The notes below the pieces were generated by a model. The model had not been told where the DNA came from. It saw nothing but the letters and a program-made list of their open reading frames with translations, and did not search any database. The translations under genes and the position numbers were made by a program. Positions 35,345 to 44,059 of a DNA stretch of 61,488 bases are shown piece by piece. The stretch comes from Marinilabilia sp964403175 (GTDB lineage Bacteria > Bacteroidota > Bacteroidia > Bacteroidales > Marinilabiliaceae). Within the stretch, counting starts at the first letter, position 1, and each line of letters opens with the position of its first letter. The DNA lies in NCBI GenBank assembly GCA_964403175.1, contig CAYOFH010000005.1, positions 1 to 61,488 of the forward strand. Direction: 5' to 3'.

Positions 35345-35474
35345 ATAAAATCAGAATTGATGGAAATATCCTATTTATCCTGAGCATTCATCATTTTAAA
35401 GATAGTTGTCTCCAACACTGCTTCATAACTACTTTATACCAGCTTCATCTTAAACTTTAAGTAAATTGATAAAT

Positions 35475-35560
35475 AACTCATAGTAAAGTCATATTAAAGT
35501 CATTTTTAATTGAATTTAATATGACTTTACTATGAGTTTACAATGAGTTTACAATGAGTT
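35475..35560. repeat. 24-bp perfect inverted repeat with nested direct repeats
   Basis: The arm at 35475-35498 (starting AACTCATAGTAAAGTC) is perfectly complementary to 35515-35538, with a 16-base spacer. TAAAGTCAT occurs twice inside the left side, and the right arm continues into two units of ATGAGTTTACA plus a partial third (about 35532-35562). It is AT-rich and does not end in a T tract like a terminator. Confidence 0.9.
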
Positions 35561-35656
35561 TTAATCGTATTTGGTACAAAGCAGTTACGATGTTGACTCG
35601 GAGAGAATATGAATTTCATTCCATTGCTGCCTGTATGTTCGTCTGTTATAAATAAA

Positions 35657-35690
35657 AAAGACCCGGAAAACTCTTGCCTGCCGGATCTTT
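35657..35690 (-). terminator. Terminator after the GH20 gene
   Basis: A 10-bp stem with one mismatch pairs AAAGACCCGG (35657-35666) with CCGGATCTTT (35681-35690), 24 bases past the stop, followed on the minus strand by a T run. Confidence 0.8.
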
Positions 35691-35713
35691 AAAATTATTT
35701 AATTCGTAAAAAT

Positions 35714-37342
35714 CTACTCCTTTACCTCATCAGTCATTTCCACATCCACAAAGAAACTCGCTTCTTCTTGCCATGGAACCATTTCGGATTCATAAAAATC
35801 AATCCCTAAGGCACGGAAGCGATCCTGTTGGCGCCCCAGCCGCACTTTGTAATCCTCCCAGAAACGGTTTTCAGCAGGTGTCCACCCAATTTCTGCATGT
35901 CCGGGAAGCCGGGGAAACATCAGATATTCAATATCATCAATATCCTCAATAGTTTCCGACCACAAAGGAGCTTCCACTCCAATAATATCTATCATCTCAA
36001 TTCCTTCTACCAACTTGGCAGGATCCCAGTTGTAGGCATCTTCAACATCAGTAAAACCAGCCCAGTCGAGGCCCAATCGGCTGTCTTCATCATATTTCAT
36101 ATCCAGATAAGCATGTTTGGAGGGAGACATCAATATCTTTGTGCCTTTTTGTACTCCGAGAAGGGCATTTTCTTCTTTAGACCAAAACTGCACAATATCT
36201 GCTTCATCCAAACCGGCATGTGCCACCTCATCCCAGCCAATCATACTCTTACCATGAGAATTTACAATCTCACGGGCACGATTAATGAAATATACATAAT
36301 CATCATCATCGGTAGAATATGATTCATCTCCACCTACATGAAACCATGGACCAGGTGTTAATTCAGAAATCTCACGCACCACGTCATCCACAAATTCATA
36401 TACAATTTCCTTATCCGTACACAAAGTACTGAAACCTACCCGCATTCCGGTGTACAATTCCGGAGCCTTGCCATCACAGTTCAATTCAGGATAGGACGAA
36501 AGAGCAGCATTTGTGTGACCAGGCATGTCAATCTCGGGCACAATGGTAATATGACGGTCGGAAGCATACTGTACAATTTCCTTATAATCCTCTTTGGTAA
36601 AAAATCCGCTTTCTCCACCTCCCACTTCAGTGCTGCCGCCATGTGTGGTTAAATTGGGCCATGATTCAATTTCTATTCGCCATCCCTGATCATCAGACAA
36701 GTGAAGATGAAGTGCATTAATCTTATAAAATGCCAGGTAATCAATAACACGCTTCACCGTTGGTACATCAAAAAAATGACGGGCCACATCCAGCATCATA
36801 CCTCTGTATTCATATTGAGGCCAGTCACGAATGGTGCCGGCAGGAATCAGTAAAGGCAACTCAACCTGTTGTGATTTTTCAATTTCAGCAGGGAGAATTT
36901 GCCTTAATGTCTGAATAGCATAAAACACACCCTCCGCTGAGGCTCCTTTTATTATCAGTTCTGATTCTGTGATAGCCAGTTCATATCCTGATGCCGGAAG
37001 ATTCTCTGCTTCCGGAGCACTTTTAATAAAAATATTGTTTCCCCACCACGGTGTGTTTTCAGTTTCTTTTATTTCAAAATCAAACCCTGTTGCATCTGAA
37101 AACATCTCCGACAAAAGAAGGGCATGATCCATTAGCATTTCATTGTCCGGTTCAACAATAATAGAAACTCCTTTATCCAAAACAAATGTCTGGTTGGTGG
37201 CAACCACGGATGCAGGTTGGGGAATAATACTGTGACGTGTTAAATCTGTTGGAGGGTATGTTTCCTTACATGAAGCTGTAAGAAATATCAGGAAACTTAA
37301 CAAAAAAGTTCTGACAACTGAAATTCTTAAATTCATCATCAT
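35714..37342 (-). CDS. Beta-N-acetylhexosaminidase, GH20 family lipoprotein
   Basis: Predicted lipoprotein of 542 residues (lipobox LTASCKE, Cys25) that removes terminal N-acetylglucosamine or N-acetylgalactosamine, for example from chitin oligomers or glycans. An N-terminal alpha/beta domain (about 35-170) precedes the GH20 barrel, which starts YRGMMLDVARHFFDV. The catalytic pair is in WFHVGGDESYS (Asp339-Glu340), with LHLHLSDDQGWR upstream. Three Met codons lie at the start; the first is used here. It diverges from ispE. The exact glycan substrate is not known. Confidence 0.92.
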   Translation of the reverse strand: MMMNLRISVVRTFLLSFLIFLTASCKETYPPTDLTRHSIIPQPASVVATNQTFVLDKGVSIIVEPDNEMLMDHALLLSEMFSDATGFDFEIKETENTPWWGNNIFIKSAPEAENLPASGYELAITESELIIKGASAEGVFYAIQTLRQILPAEIEKSQQVELPLLIPAGTIRDWPQYEYRGMMLDVARHFFDVPTVKRVIDYLAFYKINALHLHLSDDQGWRIEIESWPNLTTHGGSTEVGGGESGFFTKEDYKEIVQYASDRHITIVPEIDMPGHTNAALSSYPELNCDGKAPELYTGMRVGFSTLCTDKEIVYEFVDDVVREISELTPGPWFHVGGDESYSTDDDDYVYFINRAREIVNSHGKSMIGWDEVAHAGLDEADIVQFWSKEENALLGVQKGTKILMSPSKHAYLDMKYDEDSRLGLDWAGFTDVEDAYNWDPAKLVEGIEMIDIIGVEAPLWSETIEDIDDIEYLMFPRLPGHAEIGWTPAENRFWEDYKVRLGRQQDRFRALGIDFYESEMVPWQEEASFFVDVEMTDEVKE

Positions 37343-37401
37343 TTTAATTATTTTTACATCCGTTTTTATCTGATGTTTTATTGCATTAAAAGTAAGGTAT
37401 T

Positions 37402-38226
37402 ATGGTGGTTTTTCCCAATGCTAAAATAAATTTAGGACTTTTGGTCACAGAAAAGCGTCCGGATGGTTTTCACAACATTGAGACTGTTTTTTTCCCTGTA
37501 ACGGGTTTCAGCGATGTCCTGGAAGTTCTTGAAAATAAAGATTCAAAAGAAGACAGCTTTTCCTCATCCGGAATATTTACCGGGGCTTCTCCGAACCAAA
37601 ATCTTGTGATAAAAGCACTGAACCTTCTGCGCAAAAACAACATCATTCCTCCATTGAAAATCCATCTTCACAAAAACATACCACCAGGCGCCGGACTGGG
37701 AGGTGGCTCCAGTGACGCTGCATTTATGCTTAAATTGCTTAACGAACAATTCGACTTAAATTTATCCACGAACCAATTGGAGGAAAAAGCTGCGATATTG
37801 GGGGCCGATTGTGCATTTTTCGTGCGGAACCACCCAACTCTGGCGAAAGGAATCGGGAATAAATTTTCTTCGATAAATGTGGATCTTAAAGATTTATGGA
37901 TGATGCTGGTCATTCCTCCAGTTCATTTATCCACCCCGGCAGCCTACAAAAACATCACTCCCCGACAGCCTGATATTCCGCTGGAAGAAATTATGAAATC
38001 TGAACTAACTCAATGGCCCGATAAACTAATTAATGATTTTGAGCCTAATGCTTTTGCGAACTATCCCGAGTTAGTAGAGATAAAAACCCGTTTATACCGC
38101 CAGGGTGCCATCTATGCAGCCATGTCAGGAAGTGGCTCTGCAATGTTCGGGCTGTTTGAACAAAAGCCGGATATCAAATGGACGGAGAAATACCGGGTAT
38201 GGACGGAAGAAATAAAAGAAGGCTGA
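37402..38226 (+). CDS. ispE: IspE, 4-diphosphocytidyl-2-C-methyl-D-erythritol kinase
   Basis: GHMP kinase of the non-mevalonate isoprenoid pathway; it phosphorylates CDP-ME. Family features are PNAKINLGL with the pathway-typical PDGFHNIETVFFP, the ATP motif PPGAGLGGGSSDAAFML, and MSGSGSAMFGLF near the C-terminus. The 274-residue length is standard. It diverges from the GH20 gene. Its stop codon lies within a short six-base-type tandem repeat. Confidence 0.95.
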   Translation: MVVFPNAKINLGLLVTEKRPDGFHNIETVFFPVTGFSDVLEVLENKDSKEDSFSSSGIFTGASPNQNLVIKALNLLRKNNIIPPLKIHLHKNIPPGAGLGGGSSDAAFMLKLLNEQFDLNLSTNQLEEKAAILGADCAFFVRNHPTLAKGIGNKFSSINVDLKDLWMMLVIPPVHLSTPAAYKNITPRQPDIPLEEIMKSELTQWPDKLINDFEPNAFANYPELVEIKTRLYRQGAIYAAMSGSGSAMFGLFEQKPDIKWTEKYRVWTEEIKEG

Positions 38227-38311
38227 GGCTAAGACTAAGGCTAAGAAAGGGTTAAACAATCTAATCCTTGACCTTAACCTCTTTTATCCTACGAAGCTTC
38301 AGCGAAGTAAG
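38221..38311. repeat. Simple tandem words and a REP-like palindrome after ispE
   Basis: The ispE stop runs into repeated GGCTAA/GACTAA-type words (about 38221-38247). Further right, near 38290-38309, TACGAAGCTTCAGCGAAGTA is an imperfect palindrome like short dispersed repeats of many Gram-negative genomes. I cannot count copies from one window. Confidence 0.5.
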
Positions 38312-38317
38312 AAACCT

Positions 38318-39973
38318 CTACCCCTCATATTTTGCCACCAAAGGCATACGGCGCCCCACACCAAAAGCCTTACCTGAAACCCTGAGAATCGGGGCGGTCT
38401 GAAAACGTTTGTATTCATTAAAGTTGACCATCCGAACGGCTTTTCGCACCACTGCTTCTTCAAACCCCTCAGCTACAATGCTCTGTGGGGAGCGATTCAG
38501 TTCGATATAACGAAACAACACCTTATCCAGCACATCATAGTCGGGAAGTGAATCTGAGTCCATCTGTCCGGGACGAAGTTCTGCAGAAGGAGGTTTTACA
38601 ATGGTATTTTCAGGCACCATTTCACCATCTTTATTCAGATAGTGCGCAAGCTTGAACACATCAGTTTTGTAAACATCTCCCAACACGCTGAGTCCTCCGT
38701 TCATATCGCCGTAAAGAGTACCATATCCTACTGCAGCCTCACTTTTATTTGAGGTATTCAATAAGATATGTCCGAATTTATTGGAATAAGCCATCAGCAA
38801 AAGTCCGCGAATCCGGGCCTGAATATTTTCTTCTGTCACGTCGGCTTCACAATCTTCAAAAACAGGTTTCATAGCATTTTCCACGCCATCAAAGATATCC
38901 TTGATGGCCACGTTATGAGTTTTAATCCCCAGATTACCTGCCAGTTGCTCAGCATCAGTAACACTGTGCTGTGAACTATATTGAGAGGGCAACAATATTC
39001 CGTGAACATTCTCAGCCCCCAGGGCTTTCACAGCCAGCGCAGCGGTAACAGCCGAATCAATCCCTCCTGACAATCCAATGACTGCTCTTTTGAGTCCTGA
39101 TTTCCGGAAATAGTCCTGAATTCCAAGAACTAATCCATCATGAATCAATTCTATGGGATCGGTTTCCGAAAGATTGTCGGAAGCAACCACATCCACCTTG
39201 TCGGTATCCAGATCGACCCAGCCTTCACGGAATGTGGCGACACTGTGGGTAATATTTCCATTGCTGTTGACCATCATGGAGCCTCCATCAAATATCAACT
39301 CGGTATTGGCTCCCACCTGATTGACATACGCAACCGGTATCCGGTATTCCGAAGCTTTTTTACAAACTACCTGTTTCCTGACGTTTTCCTGATGATAAGA
39401 AAAGGGAGAAGCTGCGATATTGACCATAAAATCAGGTTTCAGGGCAGCCAGCTTTTGCATCGGCGAAAGGGTGTACAGGTTATTGCGTGCAAAAGCAGCT
39501 TCCGTGGGCTGATCGTCCCATAAATCTTCACAAATGGTAAGTGCGATACGTTTTCCTTTGTAATTGACAATCCGAAAATCCTGATTGGCCTGAAAGTAAC
39601 GATACTCATCAAATATGTCATAGTTGGGAAGCAACGTTTTATTAATGGTATCTTTAACTACACCGTCAGCCAGAAACCAGGCGGAATTATGCAGTTGTTT
39701 TCCTCTGGCCTGCGGGTTAAGGCTGGGGCCACCTACCACGGCAGCGATATCCTGACAATAACGGGCAATCTTTTCAATAGCTTTGATCGAACCCTCCACA
39801 AACTCCTGCCGGGTTAAAAGATCCAGGGGGGGGTATCCACAGACAGCAAGTTCCGAGAAAGCTATCAGTTCAACTCCCCGGGCTTTGGCCTCTTTAATAT
39901 GAGCAATAATTTTTTTGCTGTTTTCTTCAAAATTTCCAATATGGTAGTTTAACTGTACCAAAGCCAGTTTCAT
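38318..39973 (-). CDS. nadE: NadE, glutamine-dependent NAD+ synthetase
   Basis: Last step of NAD+ synthesis: amidation of nicotinate adenine dinucleotide using glutamine. The 551-residue protein has an N-terminal nitrilase-fold amidase (Glu41 in FSELAVCGYPP, Lys112 in TINKTLLPNY, Cys148 in LTICEDLW) and a C-terminal synthetase with the P-loop GLSGGIDSAVTAALAV. Both active sites are complete. In flavobacteria nadE is often near gldB; here a gldB-like gene follows about one kilobase away on the other strand. Confidence 0.95.
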   Translation of the reverse strand: MKLALVQLNYHIGNFEENSKKIIAHIKEAKARGVELIAFSELAVCGYPPLDLLTRQEFVEGSIKAIEKIARYCQDIAAVVGGPSLNPQARGKQLHNSAWFLADGVVKDTINKTLLPNYDIFDEYRYFQANQDFRIVNYKGKRIALTICEDLWDDQPTEAAFARNNLYTLSPMQKLAALKPDFMVNIAASPFSYHQENVRKQVVCKKASEYRIPVAYVNQVGANTELIFDGGSMMVNSNGNITHSVATFREGWVDLDTDKVDVVASDNLSETDPIELIHDGLVLGIQDYFRKSGLKRAVIGLSGGIDSAVTAALAVKALGAENVHGILLPSQYSSQHSVTDAEQLAGNLGIKTHNVAIKDIFDGVENAMKPVFEDCEADVTEENIQARIRGLLLMAYSNKFGHILLNTSNKSEAAVGYGTLYGDMNGGLSVLGDVYKTDVFKLAHYLNKDGEMVPENTIVKPPSAELRPGQMDSDSLPDYDVLDKVLFRYIELNRSPQSIVAEGFEEAVVRKAVRMVNFNEYKRFQTAPILRVSGKAFGVGRRMPLVAKYEG

Positions 39974-40108
39974 AATGTCGGTCTTTAAAAATTACAGAAT
40001 CATTGGTATCATTAGAGCATTAAAGAACCTTTTAATCACAAGCAGCTATTCAAAAAGTTCCTTCACAAATTTAACGAAGCATTTTATTGTTAACGTGGCC
40101 CGAACGGA

Positions 40109-40762
40109 TTAGAAAATAAATCCAATTTCAAACACCAGTCTGTTAAGAGTCGTTTTATCGTCATAATATGGTTCATCAGTAATATCAGTGAACCCATTGT
40201 GATATACAATCCCGAACATCAAAGCATTAGTTCCGCCAATGGAATATTCCAGTCCCCCTCCCAGATGGTATCCCATATCAAAGAGACGAATCTGATCACT
40301 GATTGTATTATCATCACCATCTCTGGCCTCAATATTAATCTGAGGCGTTAGTCCGAACCGGCCATAAATATTGGATCTTCTAAAATCGTTGGATCGCAGT
40401 TTTAAACCCAGAGGAATTTCAATATACCGAAGTTTATATTCCTTTTCCCCCAAAGGTATTCCGTCCGGCAGCTGTTCGCCTTCTGCCAGGTCAATTTCAG
40501 TAGGATAACGCATTTTGCCTCCTGTAGTATTGATGGTCAATCCTGTGGAAAAAGCATAGTTATCAGCAAAAAAACGATCAAGTACTATTCCGAAGTTATA
40601 TCCTCCACTATTTCCCCGCGACTCAACACCATCCATATCGGGTTTCATCCATGAAAACTGTGGCTCAACCACAAATGATAAACGAATACTATTGGCTTCC
40701 TGCCCTTTGAGCGAACTCAATATCATCAGCAGAAGTCCCATACTAAAAACGACTCTCTTCAT
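40109..40762 (-). CDS. Outer-membrane beta-barrel protein (porin-like, PorT-type)
   Basis: A 217-residue exported protein with a signal ending near LKGQEA and alternating amphipathic strands with YRYIEIPLGLKLRSND-like features (KLRYIEIPLGLKLRS) common in small outer-membrane barrels of Bacteroidota. The final FEIGFIF resembles a C-terminal beta signal ending in an aromatic residue. The ATG at 40762 starts the signal peptide. A PorT-type role is possible but not shown. A good -7 element is at 40834-40841. Confidence 0.72.
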   Translation of the reverse strand: MKRVVFSMGLLLMILSSLKGQEANSIRLSFVVEPQFSWMKPDMDGVESRGNSGGYNFGIVLDRFFADNYAFSTGLTINTTGGKMRYPTEIDLAEGEQLPDGIPLGEKEYKLRYIEIPLGLKLRSNDFRRSNIYGRFGLTPQINIEARDGDDNTISDQIRLFDMGYHLGGGLEYSIGGTNALMFGIVYHNGFTDITDEPYYDDKTTLNRLVFEIGFIF

Positions 40763-40833
40763 AGGGTTTTTATTTTTCAAATGAACAGGAATCAATTTCC
40801 CTGCAACAATTCAGGCTAAAATTAATACCTTAG

Positions 40834-40841
40834 CAAATATA
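40834..40841 (-). promoter_or_regulatory. -7 element for the barrel gene
   Basis: The minus strand reads TATATTTG, matching TAnnTTTG, 72 bases upstream of the ATG at 40762. Confidence 0.5.
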
Positions 40842-40906
40842 AATCCAATTAATAAAGGATAAAGATAAATCAATTCGGGCATTTTCACAGAAAAGACAGA
40901 ACAAAC

Positions 40907-41911
40907 ATGAGATTTCTCAGATTAACTTTATTGGTATTGACCATCATTTCAGCCGGTTGCAGCAAAAAACCCACAGCACCTGACATTTCAGACATTGAAG
41001 TTGATTTTCAACTTATTCCTTTTTACAAGGATCTCTTCTCCATTTCCCCCGATAGTGTGGAACAAAATATTGAAGCGCTAAAAATCAAATATGGCAGTTA
41101 TCTTGATGCTTACAGCGAAGGAGTCATTGGCGTTGGTCACCCCGACTCAGAAACATATGTGGACAACCTGTCGAAATTTCTGGCATACGAGCCCAACCAG
41201 GAAGTTTATGACACCTGCCGTGCTGTTTTTTCAGACAAAGATGCTCTGAAAAACGACCTTGAAAAAGCGTTTCGCTATTACAAACATTACTACCCCAACC
41301 GAGTTACACCTGATGTATATCTGCATATTTCCGGATTTAACCAGTCCATGGTTGTTGATTCCGGATGGGTATCAGTGAGTGTTGAGAAATATCTGGGAAG
41401 TGACTGTATCTTTTATGAGTGGCTGGAAACGCCCCAATATCTTCGAAGACATATGACTCCCCATATGGTGGTTCCCGATGTAATGAAAGCTATAGGCATG
41501 ACAGAATATTCATATAACGATTCCATAGATGACCTTGTAAGTTCTATGATTTATCATGGCAAAATGCTCCACTTTGTGAAACGTACCATACCCGACATTC
41601 CGGACACACTGCTTTTTGGATATACTAAAGAGGAAATGGACTGGTGCCGCGAAAATGAAGACTTCATGTGGTCGGCTGTTGTAGAACAAAAACATCTCTT
41701 TTCAACCGATCCCATGCTTACACGAAAATATGTAGGTGAAGCTCCTTTTACCAGTTTTTTCGGACAGGATTCTCCGGGTCGTACAGGAAGGTTTCTGGGC
41801 TTTCAACTTTTGCAGTCATGGCTGGAAGAAAATCAGGAGCATTCTTTCCGGGAAATGATGGAACAATCCGACCCACATCGAATTCTTTCCAAAGCGAGAT
41901 ACCGTCCATGA
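40907..41911 (+). CDS. gldB: GldB-like gliding-motility lipoprotein
   Basis: Predicted lipoprotein of 334 residues (lipobox ISAGCSK, Cys18). The central part has VSVEKYLGSDCIFYEWL and HMTPHMVVPDVMKAIG, and the C-terminal part SPGRTGRFLGFQLLQSWLE, which match my memory of GldB proteins. GldB is needed for gliding in Flavobacterium but homologues exist in non-gliding Bacteroidota. gldC, usual in flavobacteria, is not here. Proximity to nadE supports the name. It is followed after 15 bases by the nitrilase fusion gene and probably shares a transcript. Confidence 0.75.
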   Translation: MRFLRLTLLVLTIISAGCSKKPTAPDISDIEVDFQLIPFYKDLFSISPDSVEQNIEALKIKYGSYLDAYSEGVIGVGHPDSETYVDNLSKFLAYEPNQEVYDTCRAVFSDKDALKNDLEKAFRYYKHYYPNRVTPDVYLHISGFNQSMVVDSGWVSVSVEKYLGSDCIFYEWLETPQYLRRHMTPHMVVPDVMKAIGMTEYSYNDSIDDLVSSMIYHGKMLHFVKRTIPDIPDTLLFGYTKEEMDWCRENEDFMWSAVVEQKHLFSTDPMLTRKYVGEAPFTSFFGQDSPGRTGRFLGFQLLQSWLEENQEHSFREMMEQSDPHRILSKARYRP

Positions 41912-41926
41912 TAAAATACACCCCGA

Positions 41927-43306
41927 ATGCAAAAAGAACCGGCAACAAAAATCGGCTTACTCCAATTTGCTCCCTCACTGGGAGATATTGATGCAAACAT
42001 AAATAAAATTGATAATTTGCTTCACAAAAGTTCTGAAGCAAACATCTGGATCCTGCCTGAAATGGCCTCTTCGGGCTACAATTTTTCATCCCGTGAAGAA
42101 GCCATGACATACTCAGAAGAATTATCAAACAGCCGCTTTCTTGATTTCCTGAAAGAAAAAGCACTTCAAAATCAGACCTGGATTGTAGCCGGCGTCAATG
42201 AACGGGATGGTGATCATTTATACAACAGTGCAGTACTGGTAAGTCCGAAAGGACTGGAAGGTCTCTACCGGAAATTACATCTTTTCAACCGGGAAAAATT
42301 ATTTTTTGAACCGGGAAACAAAGGACTTCCCATTTTCGAAACACCCTATGGAGTGCTCGGCATATTAATTTGCTTTGACTGGATGTTTCCTGAAGTTTGG
42401 CGCATGCTGTCGTTAAAGGGCGCTCGCCTCATTTGTCATCCCTCAAACCTGGTACTCCCCTGGTGTCAGAATGCCATTCCCGGCTATGCTCTGACCAACA
42501 GGATTTTTATTGCCACCACCAACCGAATTGGAAAAGAAGGTGATTTGGAGTTTACCGGTCAATCTGTATTGGTAAACCCGAAAGGAGAATATCTAATCCG
42601 TGCTGAAAAAAATCAGGAGCAGGTTTTTATCCATGCCGTAAATCTGAAAGAAGCAGACAATAAGCAGATAACACCTTTAAATGATGCCTTAGGTGATCGC
42701 AGACAGGATTTCTATTCCCTCAACTTTAATGAAACCCACGATAATCTGAAAATTGAGAAGGAGATCCTTAGAAAAAAGATCAAACAAACCAAACGTAAAT
42801 ACAACGAAGATGAGTTGAAGGCTCTCGGGCAAAAAGCCATGATTCAGCTTGAGAAACTACCGCAGTTTATCGAGGCAAAAACAATTTTCATCTATTGGTC
42901 GCTTCCTGATGAAGTACCTACACATGAATTAATAGAAAAATACCGGCGCGAAAAGAAATTCCTTCTACCCAGGGTGGTTGGGGATTATCTTGAATTAAGG
43001 GAATACACAGGCATTGAATCGCTTGAAACGGGAAGTTCATTTAAACTCCGGGAACCTAATGGTCCGGTTTTCTCGGATTTTGATTCCATCGATCTGGCGG
43101 TGGTTCCGGGCGTGGCATTTACGTCCACCGGAGAGAGAATTGGCCGGGGAGGTGGTTATTACGATCGAATCCTGCCCTTACTCAAAAACGCTTTAACCGT
43201 GGGTGTTGCGTTTCCTTTTCAGCTGTTACCCCGGGTGCCTTTCGACTCTCTGGATGTACGACTAAACTATGTTATTTCAGCACCTCCGGATGACAACAAA
43301 TTATAA
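41927..43306 (+). CDS. Fusion of a nitrilase-superfamily amidase and 5-formyltetrahydrofolate cyclo-ligase
   Basis: A single 459-residue frame with two domains. Residues 1 to about 265 form a C-N hydrolase with the Glu-Lys-Cys triad: Glu45 (ILPEMASSG), Lys116 (LYRKLHLF) and Cys149 (LICFDWMFPEV), and QSVLVNPKGEYL near its end. Residues about 278-450 are a 5-formyl-THF cyclo-ligase (LRKKIKQTKRKYN, IYWSLPDEVPT, and the ATP/folate signature GRGGGYYDR at 406-414), which converts 5-formyl-THF to 5,10-methenyl-THF. No stop or frameshift separates them. The amidase substrate is unknown. It lies 15 bases after gldB and ends at a bidirectional terminator. Confidence 0.88.
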   Translation: MQKEPATKIGLLQFAPSLGDIDANINKIDNLLHKSSEANIWILPEMASSGYNFSSREEAMTYSEELSNSRFLDFLKEKALQNQTWIVAGVNERDGDHLYNSAVLVSPKGLEGLYRKLHLFNREKLFFEPGNKGLPIFETPYGVLGILICFDWMFPEVWRMLSLKGARLICHPSNLVLPWCQNAIPGYALTNRIFIATTNRIGKEGDLEFTGQSVLVNPKGEYLIRAEKNQEQVFIHAVNLKEADNKQITPLNDALGDRRQDFYSLNFNETHDNLKIEKEILRKKIKQTKRKYNEDELKALGQKAMIQLEKLPQFIEAKTIFIYWSLPDEVPTHELIEKYRREKKFLLPRVVGDYLELREYTGIESLETGSSFKLREPNGPVFSDFDSIDLAVVPGVAFTSTGERIGRGGGYYDRILPLLKNALTVGVAFPFQLLPRVPFDSLDVRLNYVISAPPDDNKL

Positions 43307-43346
43307 AAAAGCCTGCAGGTAGTGATAACCGGCAGGCCTTTTTATA
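43305..43346. terminator. Shared terminator between the fusion gene and ferredoxin
   Basis: GCCTGC at 43311-43316 pairs with GCAGGC at 43332-43337, extended by an AGGT/ACCG-like part with a bulge. A residues flank the left and T residues the right, so it can serve both convergent genes. Confidence 0.75.
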
Positions 43347-43358
43347 TTTTATTGAACC

Positions 43359-43526
43359 TTATGCAGGGTGTATCGCCTCAGTAGGACAAACATCAGCACA
43401 AGAACCACAATCGGTACACAATTCGGGATCAATTTTATAGATCTCGCCTTCAGCGATAGCATCAACTGGACACTCATCTATGCACGTACCGCAAGCAATA
43501 CAATCGTCATTAATTACGTAGGCCAT
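43359..43526 (-). CDS. Small 2[4Fe-4S] ferredoxin (clostridial type)
   Basis: A 55-residue protein with two complete cluster motifs: CIACGTCIDECP (Cys9, 12, 15, 19) and CTDCGSCADVCP (Cys37, 40, 43, 47). The ends are MAYVINDD and EAIHPA. It is a low-potential electron carrier, predicted cytoplasmic, of the kind used by pyruvate:ferredoxin oxidoreductase and by the Rnf complex. Its small size makes it easy to overlook. It is monocistronic, with a shared terminator downstream. Which enzymes it serves here is inference. Confidence 0.95.
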   Translation of the reverse strand: MAYVINDDCIACGTCIDECPVDAIAEGEIYKIDPELCTDCGSCADVCPTEAIHPA

Positions 43527-43650
43527 TTCTCTTTATTTTTAATGATTAGATGATTTTTCGATAAACAAAATTATCTGCTTTTTTCCTTAAAAAAAAAGAA
43601 TGCAGTCTAAATAAGGTAATTTGTATGGGTTTTAAATAATAACTAACCCT

Positions 43651-43971
43651 TTACTCTATTTCCACCATTAAAAAGTTTTTTGCTATCTGCTGCCCTTTTT
43701 CAACAAAGATTTTTTTTATCTTCCCGTCAAAAGGCATGTGGATTTCATTAATCATTTTCATGGCTTCCAAAAGTAAAATAACGTCTCCCTCCTTCTTTTT
43801 CTGTCCTTTCTTAACTTTTATTTCAAGTACAGTACCGGGAATAACAGACTTTATCTCTTTCGGATTGGGAATTTCGTATTTCTTGCGTTCCTTAAACTTT
43901 CTGTTCAGCCTGGTTTTGTATTTCAGACTTAAAATCTGAAAATCTACCAATTCCTGATTATCATCCTTCAT
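43651..43971 (-). CDS. Biotin carboxyl carrier protein of an acyl-CoA carboxylase/decarboxylase
   Basis: A 106-residue protein whose C-terminal 70 residues are a biotinyl domain, with the biotinylation motif LLLEAMKMINE (Lys72). It carries CO2 as carboxybiotin between a biotin carboxylase (not seen here) and the carboxyltransferase encoded next door. The N-terminal 35 residues are basic. I used the ATG at 43971 (MKDDNQ); ATGs at 43992 and 44004 are alternatives. The gap to the carboxyltransferase gene upstream is under 100 bases, so the two are likely co-transcribed. Confidence 0.85.
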   Translation of the reverse strand: MKDDNQELVDFQILSLKYKTRLNRKFKERKKYEIPNPKEIKSVIPGTVLEIKVKKGQKKKEGDVILLLEAMKMINEIHMPFDGKIKKIFVEKGQQIAKNFLMVEIE

Positions 43972-44059
43972 AATTGCACATTTTGAATTCATAATAAAGA
44001 GCACAAAAGTTGCCCTTGTAAATGGTTGTTACCAAAAACAAACCAACCTCTCATACACT

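Larger units (their letters stand above)
35235..35713. other. Intergenic region with hairpins and repeats
   Basis: Nearly 480 bases without a gene. It holds two terminator-like hairpins (35313-35344 and 35657-35690) and, between them, a 24-bp inverted repeat with nested short repeats (35475-35560). No coding potential or known RNA was recognised. Confidence 0.7.
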
